DNA of 64,000 bases from Impatiens glandulifera (GCF_907164915.1 NC_061864.1:3679389-3743388), one strand, 5' to 3'. Counted from the first letter of the stretch, positions 21,322-34,270 are shown. Notes: generated from the sequence alone by a model not told the origin. Numbers and translations: made by a program.

Positions 21322-22160
21322 AGGCTTTGTTGGGTTTGGGTTATTAAAATAACTTAGAGATGAAAAAGAAATGATGATTGGTGTTGATTTTAAATATTTG
21401 ATAATATATTTTTTAAAAATATTTAAAGGTATTGATATATATAAATAAAATAAATAATAATAATTTAAAATAAAAAATATTTTAATTGATGAATTTATTA
21501 ATTTAATGGATAATAAATAAAATAAAATAATATTTAATTTTATTGGGCCTTGTTCGGATTGGAGTTTTTGAAAAACCCTAGAGAAAGAAATAAGTAATGA
21601 TTGATGATGATTTTGAGGAGGTGATGATTATTTTTGGTAAAAAGATTTAAAGGGTATTGATATATATGAATAAAATAAAAAAATAATAATTTAAAATTGA
21701 GGGTATTTTAGTATTTTGGTTAATGAAATGAATGAAGTGATTGATTAAAAATTTGATTTTGAATGAATTTTTTAAAACTAAAGAGAACAATGCCTTGAAT
21801 TATTTACGGTACATTATTATAAACATTGACTATAAACTTGTGCTATAAAACTATATATATTTAATTACTAAAATAAATAAATAAATAAAAAGTTGTTATA
21901 TTTAATTTTTAAAATAATTAAAATAAAATTTATTTTTTAATTAATTATTTCTCAACAATTACCTTACTTATTTCATTAATTAAAATACTAAAATACTCTA
22001 TATTTTAAATTATTATTTTTTATTTTATTTATATATATCAATACCTTTTAAATTATTTTATAAAAAATAATCATTATCTTTTCAAAATTATCAACAACCA
22101 TTCTTTTTTACTTCTTGTAATTTTTTTATAAAAACTCCAATTCAAACAAACCCAAAGAGA
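21322..22160. mobile_element. MITE (~0.84 kb) with a second MITE nested inside
   Basis: The left end AAGGCTTTGTTGGGTTTGGG matches the reverse complement of the right end, CTCTTTGGGTTTGTTTGAATT. Subterminal parts also pair (ATGATTGGTGTTGAT on the left, ATCAACAACCATT on the right). There is no coding capacity, and the edges are approximate. Confidence 0.6.
21543..21799. mobile_element. Inner MITE of about 255 bp
   Basis: Left end GGGCCTTGTTCGGATTGG pairs with the reverse complement of the right end, AAGGCATTGTTCTCTTTAG. The interior is AT-rich with no open frame. It interrupts the outer MITE, so it is the younger insertion. Confidence 0.55.
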
Positions 22161-23003
22161 GCTACTTCTTAATTTCTGCTGACATTTTTATGTCGAGCTA
22201 CTTTTAGCACGTGAACATTCACAATTAGTAATTTAATACTGATGTGACCGCTATTTGTTTTTTTTTTAAATAAACAAATTGATTAGGCAACTTGTTGCTG
22301 ACATGTTAGTTCTTCTGGATCGTCCTGTATTTAATGAACAAATTTTTAAATATTTTTCACACTTATATTTATATTCCTTTAATATGAAAACCAATTTAAT
22401 CCAAGCCCATAATTTGTATATATATATGAACGAGTTTATTGAACTTATATGAGTTCGATTAACCAACCAATATTATAATATTGTATTTCAAGATTTTGGG
22501 ATGACATTTTTATCTTTTATTTTAAAACCTTTTAACCTATTATTTATTTTTAAATACTCAAATAAATAACTATGTATCATAATATTTTTATTTTAAATAT
22601 AAAAAGTTAACACAACTTTATAGTTATTATATTCGATTCAACTTAAAATATTTTAATTGAAATCGTGATTTTTGACCTCTTCAAATTACTATTGATGATT
22701 GAACTAGTTTAATAGATTTGTGACTGTTATTGTTAATTTATCTCATCAAACAAAATTTAGTGAAAGGTTATAAGAAAAATGAAATGTGTAATTTGGTCAC
22801 ACAAAGACTCGTTTAGATCATAAGCATAATTAAGTTTGTTCAGTTGGGATAGTTGTAGAGCACAAACATAAAAACTTGTGGTGTATAAAATTTTAAATTT
22901 AAGTCACATGGTACGTCCAAGATGACATCTTTAAAATGGCGAGTCATGAGTATGTCTGTCTGGTTCAATAGGCTCTAAAGTTGTTGAACATAACAAGTGA
23001 GAC

Positions 23004-23036
<33 letters not shown>

Positions 23037-23039
23037 TAA

Positions 23040-24267
23040 ATGGCGGATAAGAATAAGAGTAAGATTCTGATCATCGGAGGAACAGGGAACATCGGCAAGT
23101 TTGTGGTGGAGGCTAGCGTCAAGGCCGGCCACCCCACCTTCATTTTGGTAAGAGAGTCGACCACCGTTTCCGATCCCGTTAAGGCCAAACTCGTGGAAAG
23201 CTTCAAAGACTCAGGCGTTACCGTAATTGTTGTAAGTAGCTAGCTAGTATTCATTCTTTAACTAGCTAGTTATCATATAAATAAATAAATAAAAACACGA
23301 TTTAATCGGGATTGAAAAAAACAGGGCGAGGTGTACGATCACCCAGTGTTGGTGAAAGCGATAAAGCAAGTGGATGTTGTTATATCCACTGTGGGTTCGA
23401 CGTATCATTTGGTGGATCAGAACAAAATCATCGACGCCATCAAAGAAGCCGGAAACATTAAGGTTTTAATTATTTATTATAATTAAGATTTGACGACCAG
23501 ACAGTCAGAGTTGATTTAATGCAACGTAACACGTAATGTAATGTATGCCGGCAGAGGTTCTTCCCTTCGGAGTTTGGAATGGATGTCGATCGCGTGCGGG
23601 CTGTTGAGCCAGCTAAAAGCATGTTCGAAAGCAAGGCTAAAATCCGTCGAGCAATTGAAGCGTCGGGAATTCCATATACGATTGTGGTAGGCAATTGCAG
23701 CTCCGGCTTCTTCCTCCCAAACATAGCACAGCTAGGACTCACCGCCCCACCAAGAGATAAACTCACCATTTTTGGCCACGGAAATGTCAAAGGTACGTAC
23801 GTCATCATATTTCCTTCAAATTAATCTTCTCAGTCTGTCTTGCATGCGGGTTCCAACCATTTTTAAATTTTTTATTTTATTTTATTTTATTTGCAGTTGT
23901 ATTCAACTCTGAGGCAGATATTGGGGCGTACACAATAAAAAGTGTGGATGATCCAAGAACATTGAATAAGATTCTTTACATTAAGCCACCTAACAACATA
24001 TTCACATTCAATGAGCTTGTTTCCCTATGGGAAAATAAGATACACAAGAAACTCGAGAAAACCTACGTTCCTGAAGATCAACTACTCAAGCTTATAGAAG
24101 AGTCTCCCTGGCCACTCAACATCAAACTGGGCATAGGCCACTCGTTATTTGTGAAAGGAGATCAGACCTATTTTGAGATCGAGCCTTCATTTGGTGTTGA
24201 GGCTTCCCAACTTTATCCAGATGTCAACTACACAACTGTTGATGAATTCCTAACCCCCTTTGTTTAA
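23040..24267 (+). CDS. PCBER: PCBER/isoflavone reductase-like NADPH reductase, gene 2, 312 aa
   Basis: Exons 23040-23231, 23325-23462, 23555-23792 and 23897-24267 have GT-AG borders and total 313 codons. The intron positions are identical to gene 1. GGTGNIGKFV, RFFPSEFGMD, the catalytic-Lys segment KAKIRRAIEASGIPYT and the conserved C-terminus are intact. Relative to gene 1 it has one extra Thr (ESTTVSD), GNCSSGFFLPN, and SEADIGAYTIKS in exon 4. These residues look closer to the family consensus, so this copy may be the more conserved one. The leader contains a GAAA/GA repeat directly before the ATG. Expected role is as for gene 1: cytosolic NADPH-dependent reduction of a phenylpropanoid dimer, with the substrate undetermined. 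Confidence 0.92.
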
Positions 24268-25576
24268 AGATCGATCGGTTTGCTTAATTGGTGATAAATA
24301 ATTAAAAGTGATCTTATATATGAGGCCAATATATTAATAATGTTATAATTATTAATAAGCTTTCATCGATATACTAAATAATTTCTATTGTCATAAGAAT
24401 ATATATGATCTCAGACTTTATGATCATATGCTCATGGTAATGGGTAACTATATTATTGATGTTGTTATGTCGAAATGTGTGTATTTATTTTAAATATGAA
24501 TTTTTAAATTAATCCAACCATACAAGATTCAATTTTCATTTTACTCTATTTTATTGATCAATTAGATAATTCGATTATAACTTCGTTAAATTTCTAACAT
24601 AGAAAAATATCTCGAAAATATTGACTAATAATTAGCTTCCCTGTTTTATCATTTCTTTCCTCTTTTAAAATGTAGGGCAAACAAGAGTTCATATGAGATT
24701 TGAGACTGGGACAAAGTAGAATATGCTAATTATTGATTTAATAGTTGAAAGAATGATTTTTAAGGTGATCTTGATTAATTCAATTAATTAATGTCACCAT
24801 TTAATTAAAATCATTTTATTTATTTTTGTGATTTTATCTGAGCATTCGTTTTACACCAAATGTGATCATGATATATATTTTTTTTTTAAGGTATTCGAGT
24901 TTCTTTTTATTTATTTTCTAAGGTTTGTTTCAAGAGATGTCAAATAGATATCTTGTTCAAGCTTCTGACTTTTTAGAGATTTTTTTTCTATATATTTGTT
25001 TGAAGAGTAAAAGTTAGTGATGTTGAGTTTTTACAATTTTAGTGATTCTCAATAATTTGTTTGAAAAATTGTTTGTGAATTCAGAAAGTTTCGAATTTGA
25101 GTGGTTTAATAAGATGAGTTTATATTTCACCAAAGAGTTTTGTAATAACCCTGGAGGATCTATTTTTTTTTTTAACTTTGATTGATGGTTTTGGAAATTT
25201 TACTCGCCAAGGGTCTATCTAATCTGATTTTAATAAATTTAATCATGCTTATATATTGTACTATGTAAATTTGCAGTTATGTATTTGGAGATCAAAAATA
25301 TAAAAAAGATATGAGATGAGTTGATGAAATTTAAATCGATTTGGTTGTGAATTTAATTTAAAAATTCCACCACTCTAGAGTAAAGACTTGTATAACTATT
25401 AAAACATTAATTTTTTCGTTTTCTTATCAATTTGATAGATTTTTTTTCCAAACTATAATATTTTTATGTTAATCCAATGACGCATAGATTTATTTAATAT
25501 CTCAATAAAATTGTCTAAATTTTTGACAATTACAATACACGAATATTTTAATCTGGAATTTATTTATAACATTAAT

Positions 25577-25756
25577 GGCCCAATTACGTTCGAACTTGAA
25601 TATTTTTATCATACATGGCTCGTTTGGTCAAATAAATGAGGTTGATTCCGTTAAAAAAAAAGTCTCATTTGGTCAAATAACTGTAAGTTCGAGTCTCATA
25701 TGACTCATCTATACGTTCGAACTCTGTACGATAAAAATGACAAGTTAGAGCATTAG
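25577..25756. mobile_element. 180-bp insertion with 8-bp target duplication
   Basis: Flanked by ACATTAAT at 25569-25576 and 25757-25764. The paralogous block has a single ACATTAAT followed by AGATAGAATA, an empty site. No clear terminal inverted repeat; CGTTCGAAC occurs near both ends. An 8-bp duplication suggests hAT-type, but a short retroposon is possible. Confidence 0.75.
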
Positions 25757-26240
25757 ACATTAATAGATGGAATACATTGCAGGCTTATTCCCTATAGACC
25801 AATGGTCAAAATGATGATAGAGGATGATTAAAGAGAAGTAAATGTTTTGTTTATTAAAATATTAACGTTTTATGTTCATTTAAGAAAATAATTGTTGAAC
25901 ATAATTGTAGAGAATTTGATGAAATCCTGCAAGTTTAATGATAAACAAATTATTATGTTATTAGATTTCCTTTTACTATATTACATTAATTTTAGCTTCC
26001 TTTTACTATATTACATTAATTTTAGCTATTATATATATATATATATTACTATCTGCTTTTAATATATATTCTTACAATAATTAAATTACTCACCTTCATC
26101 CACCTAACATTATATGGTGTAATACCACTTTATCTGACTTGTCACTTTAAAAGGGTCCTATTACAACTTTTTAAAGTACACACTTGCTATATTGTATTAT
26201 ATATAGAATTATGTATAAAAAAAAATGTTTTTATTATCAA

Positions 26241-26819
26241 GATCATTTCCAATAAAAAATTTATTTTTAAATTTATTTTTTATATAAATATTAAATCAAA
26301 CAGTAATTTTTTACCAATCGAAAAACTCATTGTCAAATCTACAAAAAATATTATTATAATATTCTTTTTTACATCAACTTTTATAACTTTTTAATATTAC
26401 CACATATATTTTACAAACTTATAAATTACATTCAAATTACATAAATGAATTAAATTATATAAATCCGAACTGATAAACATTATTATAAATTTATGTTATA
26501 TAAAAAATATTATCTAAATAATCAAATTATATAAATAAATTAAATTAATAAATTATATAAATAAGTTTAATTTAAAATATAGGATAAAAATAAAAATTAA
26601 AATTAATTAAAATATAAATAACTTATATAAATTAATTATATAAATAAGTTTAATATATAAAATTTATTTAAATAAAAGTTTAAGGACTGAAATGTAAATA
26701 ATACAAAATTATATAGTACGTCTAAAATGGAGAAACTCATATTGAGTATGCATATACAGGTCAGTTGGAAGGTGAAATATAATTTTGGGTTTAAAAATAA
26801 CGTCAGTTGGAAATGGTCT
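26241..26819. mobile_element. MITE (~580 bp), absent from the paralogous block
   Basis: Ends GATCATTTCCAA and TTGGAAATGGTCTA are inverted repeats. The other block reads directly from TTTTTATTATTAAG into TCAAGTG. The interior (CAACTTTTATAACTTTTTAATAT, then ACAAACTTATAAATTA) is shared with the element near 42640-43325, so this is a family. No coding region. Confidence 0.75.
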
Positions 26820-27275
26820 AAGTCAAGTGCGCACTCAATTATCAGTTCGTGGTTAACATTGTTTTGAGATTGATTATCTTAGGATTGTGCTAAGATAAGT
26901 TTTTGTTTGAATTTAGAGGAAAAATGTTATATTTTAGAATATTATTTTATTTAAATTAAACTTTTAATAAAATAAATTTATTTAAACAATCTTTCAATAA
27001 CATAATGTGAGAGTGATTGGTGTTATTTTTCCACTTTCTTGTTTGGACCATCCATGTTGCCTTGATTCGAAATCCATTTCAGAGTGAACAACTTAGAAAG
27101 CCTAATTAACTCTCCACTAGTTAGTGGTCTCTTCCAAAGAAGAAATTACCTTCTTACCCATTCCTCATTTTTTTTATGCTTAACAGTGGAGACAAGGATA
27201 ACCAATGCATGAACAGATTCATTGTATAGTGATTAATGATTATCCATTTTTTTTCTCATCTAAATGGAAAGAATA

Positions 27276-27611
27276 TAGCTTTTCCATGATAACATACTAC
27301 TTACATGAATTTGCATGATTCGGTCTTCGAGTGAATCTTAATAAGTCAAACATCTTTCTCAAAGATCCTGTTTTGAACAAAAAAATATGATTTTTTCTGA
27401 GGTTAATTCCGAAAAGTTGACAGAGTCTGTCGGGAAGTTAATCGTCTCTTCGAGAACTTACGAGCTCGATAACCTATTAAGTAACGTTTTTTTGTTTTAT
27501 TTTTTATTTATTTTCTATTCCTATCTTGTTTTTATCGTTATATTTAAACGATTTTAATCCTTTTAATATATATATATATATATATATGGACTTTAAAAAA
27601 ATATATATGAG
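27276..27611. mobile_element. 336-bp insertion with 7-bp target duplication
   Basis: AAGAATA stands at 27269-27275 and 27612-27618. Copy 1 of the block passes from CATCTAAATGACAAG to AATACAAACTC without this segment. The inserted DNA has no recognisable inverted ends or open frame and ends in AT-rich sequence; family unknown. Confidence 0.7.
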
Positions 27612-28185
27612 AAGAATACAAACTCTTCATATTATTTCTCCTTTGCAATATTATTAATTCTTGTTAGAACTAACTAGACAGTTCAGATAATGAAATACTC
27701 AAACTCAACATATTTAATTATTTAATTATCATTCTTGATGGTATTAATATTAAATTAATTATATTATTACTAAATTGGTTAATTTGAATTTTGAAGATTC
27801 TTATCCAATTTAAAATATATATTTTAAATAAAAAATTTAGTTTATACATTTCGTTTCAAAGTCTCAAAATAAACATGTTCATGGATGACCCCTTTTAAAT
27901 CAATGGTAAAATTATCCTTTTTACCAATCAAAATGTATCAAATTCAATCTAGTCAGTAAAACTACCAATTCTGACATTAAAGCATATTGTGAATTCAATT
28001 GAATTTACAAATTAAGTTGTTGCATGCGACAATCATTCATTCCGACATTAAGCATGGTAAAGGAAGCAGGAAGAAATTAGAAATTTATTTAAACTTAATT
28101 TATAGAGGAAACACAACACCGATATTAGTAAATAGAATTAAGATCCCTTGATTTACATGATCGATTCAATCCTCTGCTTATTTGG

Positions 28186-30851
28186 TTATATAATGGTGCC
28201 ATCCTTTATAGTAGCATTCTTCAATATTACAGTGAGCCCAGATCTAATGTAGAATCCTTCTTCTGGCCTATCAGCTTCTTCAACACCCTGATGAATTTAC
28301 CCATTTATCATATGATCACAAATTCAATAAAAGTAATTTATAATAATTACATAGATGGAGATATAGGCAGCAGCCAAACTTACATCTTTATTTTCAATGA
28401 TCACATCTTTTCCAATCTTTGCGTTCTTGTCAATTATGCAATTTCTTCACAATAAATTAATGTCAGCTCCTAAGAAATAAAATAAAAATAAAAAAATAAA
28501 TTGAACCCATTTGAAAACACTTTCTAAAGCACCTGATTTTTGTATTCCGGCCAACACCAATGGGGACCTTTCCTTCAGCTAACATCGCTGCAATTTCCGA
28601 TTCAGTTTGGTAGAAGTCGGCACCAAGCATCATTGTATCCTTCATAAATGGAAAGGGCGAAACTTTTTCATTAGTCCACTACCAAAGTGAAACATCCATA
28701 GATTCCAAAAAAATGTTTAAATAAGAAAATACCTTAAGCTCAACACCCGTGTCTAAGCGCGAGCGAACACCCACAATCGAGTGTTCGATGTAGCATTCAT
28801 GCAAGAAACACCCATGTGAAATTATAGCACCAACAATCTGCAACAAAATTAAATGAATCAAAATAAAAAAATCTGTAATTGTAACAATAATGGTATTTTG
28901 GTTCTATTGCTAACCTTGCATTTCTCCATTTTGGTAGGAGGCAAGTATCTTGGAGAAGTGAAAAATGGTGTCTTCGGATCGCTAAAGTCAAACTTAGGCG
29001 GCTACATTGTTACAAAAGTCAGCCTAGCCTGCAACCATATATATATAATTGACCATTTTGAAAGTGCTCGAGCTAACCTGTTCGGTTAGAGCCAAGTTGG
29101 CATCGAAGAAGGATCTTATCGTTCCGATATCCTCCCAATAGTCATTGAACAAATAAGCCTGTCAATGCAAAACAAAAACATGCGGTTCATTCTAGTTTAT
29201 AGTTTTTTGGGTAAGGTGGTTATTTACTAGATTTTACCTGAACATTATGATTTTTGACAGCAGAAGGAATGATTTCTGAGCCAAAATCATTAGAAGAAGG
29301 GTAGCTCAATCTTAAAAGCTTTAGCAAGACATCGGTTTTGAATACATAAACGCCCATTGACGCAATGTAGGGAAACTGAGCCGCATCTTCTTCTGACAGC
29401 CCAAGAATAGACGTGTCAACTTTCTGAAATGCAAACAGACAACAACCTTAAAGCTTCCATAATAGAAACATCAAAGAAAAATCAGTTGATCCCATTTACC
29501 ATCTCTTTAAGTGCAGGACCCTTTGGTTTTTCTGCAAATTGAATGATACGACCCTTGTCGTCGATCTTCATCAAACCATAGTCCGATGCTCGGCTGCAAA
29601 GACAAGTTTGGCGATTCACCAATATTTTCTCAACTCATATATAAGAAGTAAAAATTAACATACCTATCATCCATAGGGACACAAGAAACTGTAATATCAG
29701 CATTAGTATCTATATGCTTCTGCGAATAACATAATCACATAAAATCAGTAACAAGACCATAAGAATAAGATTAAAGATTGCTACGAGATTAAAAGAAAAA
29801 AACCTGCACAAATCCCATATAATTCATCCTGTAGAGGTGATCTCCCGACAGAATAACAATATGCTCCACATTCTTGTTCTTTGCGTTCTTTTACATGTCA
29901 TTCAAAAAGCAGCACACACGCGGTTAGCCTCTTCCATTTGAATTGTGTAGAATAATAAATAAGAGAAACTGTCGCACCTCAAATACCCATGTGAATTGTC
30001 GGACAGCATCTGCTGTTCCTTGAAACCACTTCTTTCCTGCTTCCCCCGGGGTTTGAGTGGCTGCCAGAACCTGCACTCGATCTCAATTTCATCAGCCAGC
30101 TGAAAAAAACAACATACAGAATCACACAAACAAAACAGGGGTTTATTCCAATTACCTCCACAAAGCCATCCCCGAAATTCAATCCGTTACCAAAGTTATA
30201 AGTGCGAGCAATGTGCCGGTTGAGTGAAAAGGAATTGAACTGAGTGAGGATGAATATCTTCTTAATGCCACTGTTGATGCAATTACTCATGGGTACATCA
30301 ATGAGCCTATAACAACCCCCGATCGGAACCTTCGAGAAACATTTCAATCAGATTATGATTAATATCTAAATGATCCACAGAAGCTATAAATGCATTCAAG
30401 AGTTGCATGCAGCATAATTAAGTTTGAAATCTCTTACAGCTGGTTTTGCCCTTCTTCCGGTGAGGGGAAATAGGCGCGTACCGGCGCCGCCGCCTAGGAT
30501 AATCGAAGCAATATTCTTGGGATCTACTATCGGATTATCAAACGTAGCAGTATCCATCAGTGTCTACAAAAAAAGAACAAATTTTATTAACAAATTCTAT
30601 TCTACTGACATTACAAACAAACTAACTAAACTAACCTTGGTTTCTATTTCAACATCGGGTGTGAGGAGAGAAAAAGCAGTAAAATGTCTAGAATTTTCCG
30701 ATTTGCTGTAATCAGCCTTCCGCTTCCACAGACGAGCATCAAGACCCACCCTGTTCTTGAGGCTCTGGCGAACCCTCTCTCCCCAGAATCCAGCATCCCC
30801 TCCTGCACAGACTTGCACATTGGCTCTCAGGGAAACGCAGAAGAAATCCAT
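28186..30851 (-). CDS. APL: Glucose-1-phosphate adenylyltransferase large subunit, plastid, 523 aa
   Basis: Fourteen exons with GT-AG introns, from ATG at 30851 to TAA at 28186. Exon borders (plus coordinates): 30636-30851, 30438-30563, 30156-30329, 29978-30070, 29804-29887, 29664-29719, 29500-29593, 29238-29423, 29078-29158, 28915-29001, 28733-28837, 28533-28639, 28384-28444, 28186-28287; all phases agree, 524 codons with stop. The enzyme converts glucose-1-phosphate and ATP to ADP-glucose, the committed step of starch synthesis; large subunits mainly tune allosteric behaviour of the heterotetramer. Seen: a probable plastid transit peptide (about the first 70 residues), the nucleotide-binding GGGAGTRL (96-103), SGDHLYRM (217-224), FAEKPKG (269-275) and a C-terminal beta-helix part ([16 protein letters not shown]). 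[15 protein letters not shown] marks a large rather than a small subunit. The 5' leader has a GA repeat near 31225. Exon 3 has a broken copy at 17617-17886. Confidence 0.96.
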
Positions 30852-32516
30852 GGTCGTTCTTCAAGTAAATGTGAAACAATGCAACTATACAAATGCAGTT
30901 TCAGAGACTCAGAGACATGCAGAGGATCGAATGAACTATTTAGCACTTTTACCGCTAAAGATCCTAAATTTTCGGTATGAAAACTAATGCATATAGTTTT
31001 TGATCTACAAAACCCCAGAAATTGAAAGAACCCAGAAAGATTGAAATCGGTTTGCAGAAAGTAGGGTAAAAAGCTAGCTAGCAACACAAAGAAAGAGAAA
31101 AAGGAAGGTGGGGTGGGAGGATAAGTGAGAAGCGTTAGAGTATATGCCGCGGCGGCTTTGATCCCAATGGGGAAGAAGGTGAAGGTGGGGCGATTCAAGT
31201 TCGCATTTAAAGTCCTAAGTTCAAATGAGAGAGAGAGAGACACATAAACCAGTCATGGCAACCCCCGTTTATTCCTACAAGAATCAGTCTATTATTATTA
31301 TTATTATTATTATTCAAAAAACTAGTTATTTCCATTTAGTACCCATTATTGTCCTATTTGAGAAAATAAAATCACTATTATTCTGATATAAAGTTTAACA
31401 ATATTATATAGTAATGTTAATAAATAATAACCGTCAGCTTCTATTTAAGTGAGATGTCTTGTATTTTTATATTACTTACTAATATTTAAATATCATTAAT
31501 GTGTCACACTAAGATAAACTACCTAATACACATTCATGACGGTTTAAAATTAGCTTATTAATGCTGGGACAATGATTATGATTTGAGGGTGTGTTTATTG
31601 TTTGACAACAGTGACTGTTGTTTTTTTAAATAATTGTTTTTTTTTTGTTACATGAGAATCCTATTTATGTCTCAAAAGCATGGCCCATGAATTTGAAAGA
31701 AGTTATGCCCCTGAGATATTTTTTTTTTTGTTGTCAAATGTCATTTATTATTTATTATTATTATTTTCAATTTTAAGAATTTTTTTTTTTTGGTTTTCTA
31801 ATTAAGTTAGATCGTTTTTATTGGAATCTAAACAAAAAAAATATTTGACTTAATCAATATTTTTTCACTTAAATTTTTTTAACTGACATTATTGACCTAA
31901 ATAATTTTAATAATATTTTTTTTAATGAATTAAATAATTTTGTATTTTTCTTTTAAATTAAAGTGTATTATTTATAGTAAGAACCTCCAACTCATAAATA
32001 CTCAATTTTATCTTAATTATTTTTAAATTTTAGTTTTAGAAAATTAATACTTTACACAATCTTGTTTTAATTTAATGTTTTTTTAGTGAGAATTAAATTT
32101 AAAATATTAATCTATTAAACAATATTTTCATTACTTGAATTAAATTTTATTTTAATTTTTTAAATATAATATTTAAAGACTTAAAGTTTAATACATTAAT
32201 AAATAGAATGTCATCACAGTCTTAAAAAAGAAATTATAATATAAAAAAATGTTTAAAGCAAAATATATTAATTTATTGCAATGAGAGAGTACGTAGCAAA
32301 ATGAACGGTGGAAAAATCAATTGGGCTAGCTTATTATTATTAATTTTATTTTATATAAATACTGTGAGATATTTAAGTGTCCCCCAGTAGGGCCAGACCA
32401 GACAAACATGTGGCTGGGAATATGAGACATTTTTCCTTCTTTTCTTGTTATACTTATTATTATATACAAACTTAATTTTAATGATTTTCTATTCAAAATT
32501 CTTTTAAAGCAGCTAC

Positions 32517-32574
<58 letters not shown>

Positions 32575-33329
32575 ACCCAAATTGAAAATAATCAAATTAG
32601 CTCAAGTCATAACAAGAATAATACTCATAAATGAATCAAAGTCCATTCAAACTAAAAAAAAAAATCAACACAGCAACTTGAAAAAAAAATCAACACAGCA
32701 CCTTGGTACTAATCAATAATTTTAAGGGTTCTAATATTTAAATTCTTTATAAGCGATTATGGCCTAAGAAAACAAATATTATTTCTACATAAAAATGTTT
32801 TAAATTGAAGATAAACGAGGGATTGATCGTGTTAATTTTTTTAACTAAAAAAATGTCGTTTAAAAGCCTATCTTGGTGGACATTGGAGCTTGACATACAA
32901 TAGTTCCGCTATAACCTTGTCGACCATGAATTAATTTGTTTTTGTTTATATTGTTATTATTTGAGATTATACTTATTACAACTTGCTATAAAGGTTGTTA
33001 TTATTGAACTATTTTTATTAGTTGTTTTATCAAAATTGTATGATTTTTGTAAAACTGTATGAAAAAAATTATATATTATTAATTACCTTTTGTTTAAAAA
33101 AAATTACAATTAAAAAGAGTTGGTGTGAAAACTATAATAGAAAAGATAAGAGGTCACGGACAAATTACATACAGGCGCTTGTTGACAAATATATATCACA
33201 TGCAAATGCATTGTTACTGTCCCCCATTGGGACTTGACACTGCCACAATATGAGCCCAAATTTCGATAATACCTAGATTCCACTAAAGTTTGTCAAAATA
33301 TGAAAAAACCCAAATCAAAATTTTCTCTC
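30852..33329. other. AGPase leader/promoter side and AT-rich intergenic DNA
   Basis: 30852-31260 is comparatively GC-rich and probably holds the AGPase 5' UTR and promoter. The open frame on the minus strand at 31243-30827 overlaps this region and has no recognisable domain. 31300-33300 is AT-rich with homopolymers; no gene seen. Confidence 0.5.
32516..32573. repeat. (TTA)n microsatellite, about 19 copies
   Basis: A pure trinucleotide TTA/ATT run, which also creates an artificial poly-Ile open frame on the other strand. Confidence 0.95.
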
Positions 33330-33832
33330 TTCTATTTGACTGACCTTTTGGTGAAGACGATCATGTAGGGTTTCTTATATTATTGGCATCATAGTTGAAG
33401 TTCAAAAATTCCTCACATATATCCACATTGATCATGGTGATGTGGTTTTCTAGAAACTCAATGAATGAGAAAATGACTATATTTAACATATGTATTCAAA
33501 TGTTGTATTTTACTCTTTTATATATATATATATATATATAGGTGGATCATCTATATATGCTCATTTTCTTTTTCTGTCCCACAGGAAAGTTTTGTAAATG
33601 TTAATTTTTTTTTATTATTATTTTATTTGATATATATCTTCTTTAAGATCTCAACATTATTTATTTTCTTTATTCCACATTTTGATACGATGTCATGTTC
33701 CAAATGTATTTTGAATACTCCAATTTTGTTATCAGTAAGAAGAACCAAAGCCAACAAACTGCAAACTTCACCAAATTAACCTCAGAAAGTTATAATAGGT
33801 TAATATTATAGATTCCTAAATTTTTGCAACTC

Positions 33833-33905
33833 GCCCGTCTAGCTCAGTTGGTAGAGTGCAAGGCTCTTAACCTTGTGGTCATGGGTTTGAGCCACATGGT
33901 GGGCG
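33833..33905 (+). tRNA. tRNA-Lys(CTT)-like gene, probably decayed
   Basis: The 73-base cloverleaf has a complete acceptor stem (GCCCGTC/GGTGGGC), A-box TAGCTCAGTTGG, a perfect anticodon stem CAAGG/CCTTG and anticodon CTT. The T arm is impaired: ATGGG pairs with CACAT with one mismatch, and the loop reads TTTGAGC where TTCGAGC is expected, removing the conserved C56. The D stem also has a G-T pair. More decayed copies lie at 46732 and 47072. Confidence 0.75.
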
Positions 33906-33949
33906 TTATATTTTTATAATTCAAGAAAATTGAAACTCGTACACAATTA

Positions 33950-34270
33950 ATAGGACATAGTACCCTCCGGATAGATTAAACAAGATTATTATAATAGAGG
34001 CCAACTTCTGGTTCATCACCATGGCCCCTAGCCCATTTGAGACCAATGCACATTGTAGTGCTGCGAAAAGTGTCCCAAAGAAGTTTGGGGTTCTGGTTTT
34101 CAGCCATCCAATTGATTTGAGCAAAACTAAATAGATAGAGTCTCGTGCCTCCTTTCCTTCACCTCCCAAATCTCTTCAGATTTGTCATAGTGGAAATTGT
34201 CATTGCTTGACATTTGAACCACTGCCTTCACAAATCTAGGAACCTCTTCACTTGAATGAGGTAAAATGCC
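33950..34270 (-). pseudogene. ABCG transporter relic (pieces of exons 3 and 4)
   Basis: Minus-strand pieces match exon 3 (EEVPRFVKAVVQMSS, KERRHETLSI) and exon 4 ([31 protein letters not shown]) of the intact genes. The intron and most of the exons between are lost, and the frame is interrupted. Only a trace (CCTTCACAAATCTAGGAACCT) remains at the equivalent place in the second block near 46795. Confidence 0.8.

Larger units (their letters stand above)
18611..22894. other. Intergenic AT-rich region without recognised gene
   Basis: I see no coding exon. The region around 18850-19040 has repeated TCGGGTC/GACCCGA motifs that may belong to a decayed transposon. At 21090-21150, GGTAGTCAAGTGATA followed by ACGAGTTCAATTTC resembles weak Pol III A and B boxes, perhaps a SINE head. 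Nested MITEs occupy 21322-22160. Confidence 0.5.
22895..27660 (+). repeat. Tandem segmental duplication, copy 2
   Basis: Second copy of the PCBER block. It carries three extra insertions (25577-25756, 26241-26819, 27276-27611) that copy 1 lacks. The gene-free part (24268-27660) shows no coding region. Intergenic divergence is higher than exon divergence, consistent with purifying selection on the gene. Confidence 0.9.

Noticed and set aside
22266..22466. 66-aa frame on the minus strand
   Set aside because: AT-rich non-coding sequence at the MITE edge, no homology recognised, no splice context.
30827..31243. 138-aa frame overlapping the AGPase start on the same strand
   Set aside because: It lies mostly in the 5' leader in another frame and has no domain; the ATG at 30851 begins the real protein.
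32326..32595. 89-aa frame with poly-isoleucine
   Set aside because: Produced by the (TTA)n microsatellite.
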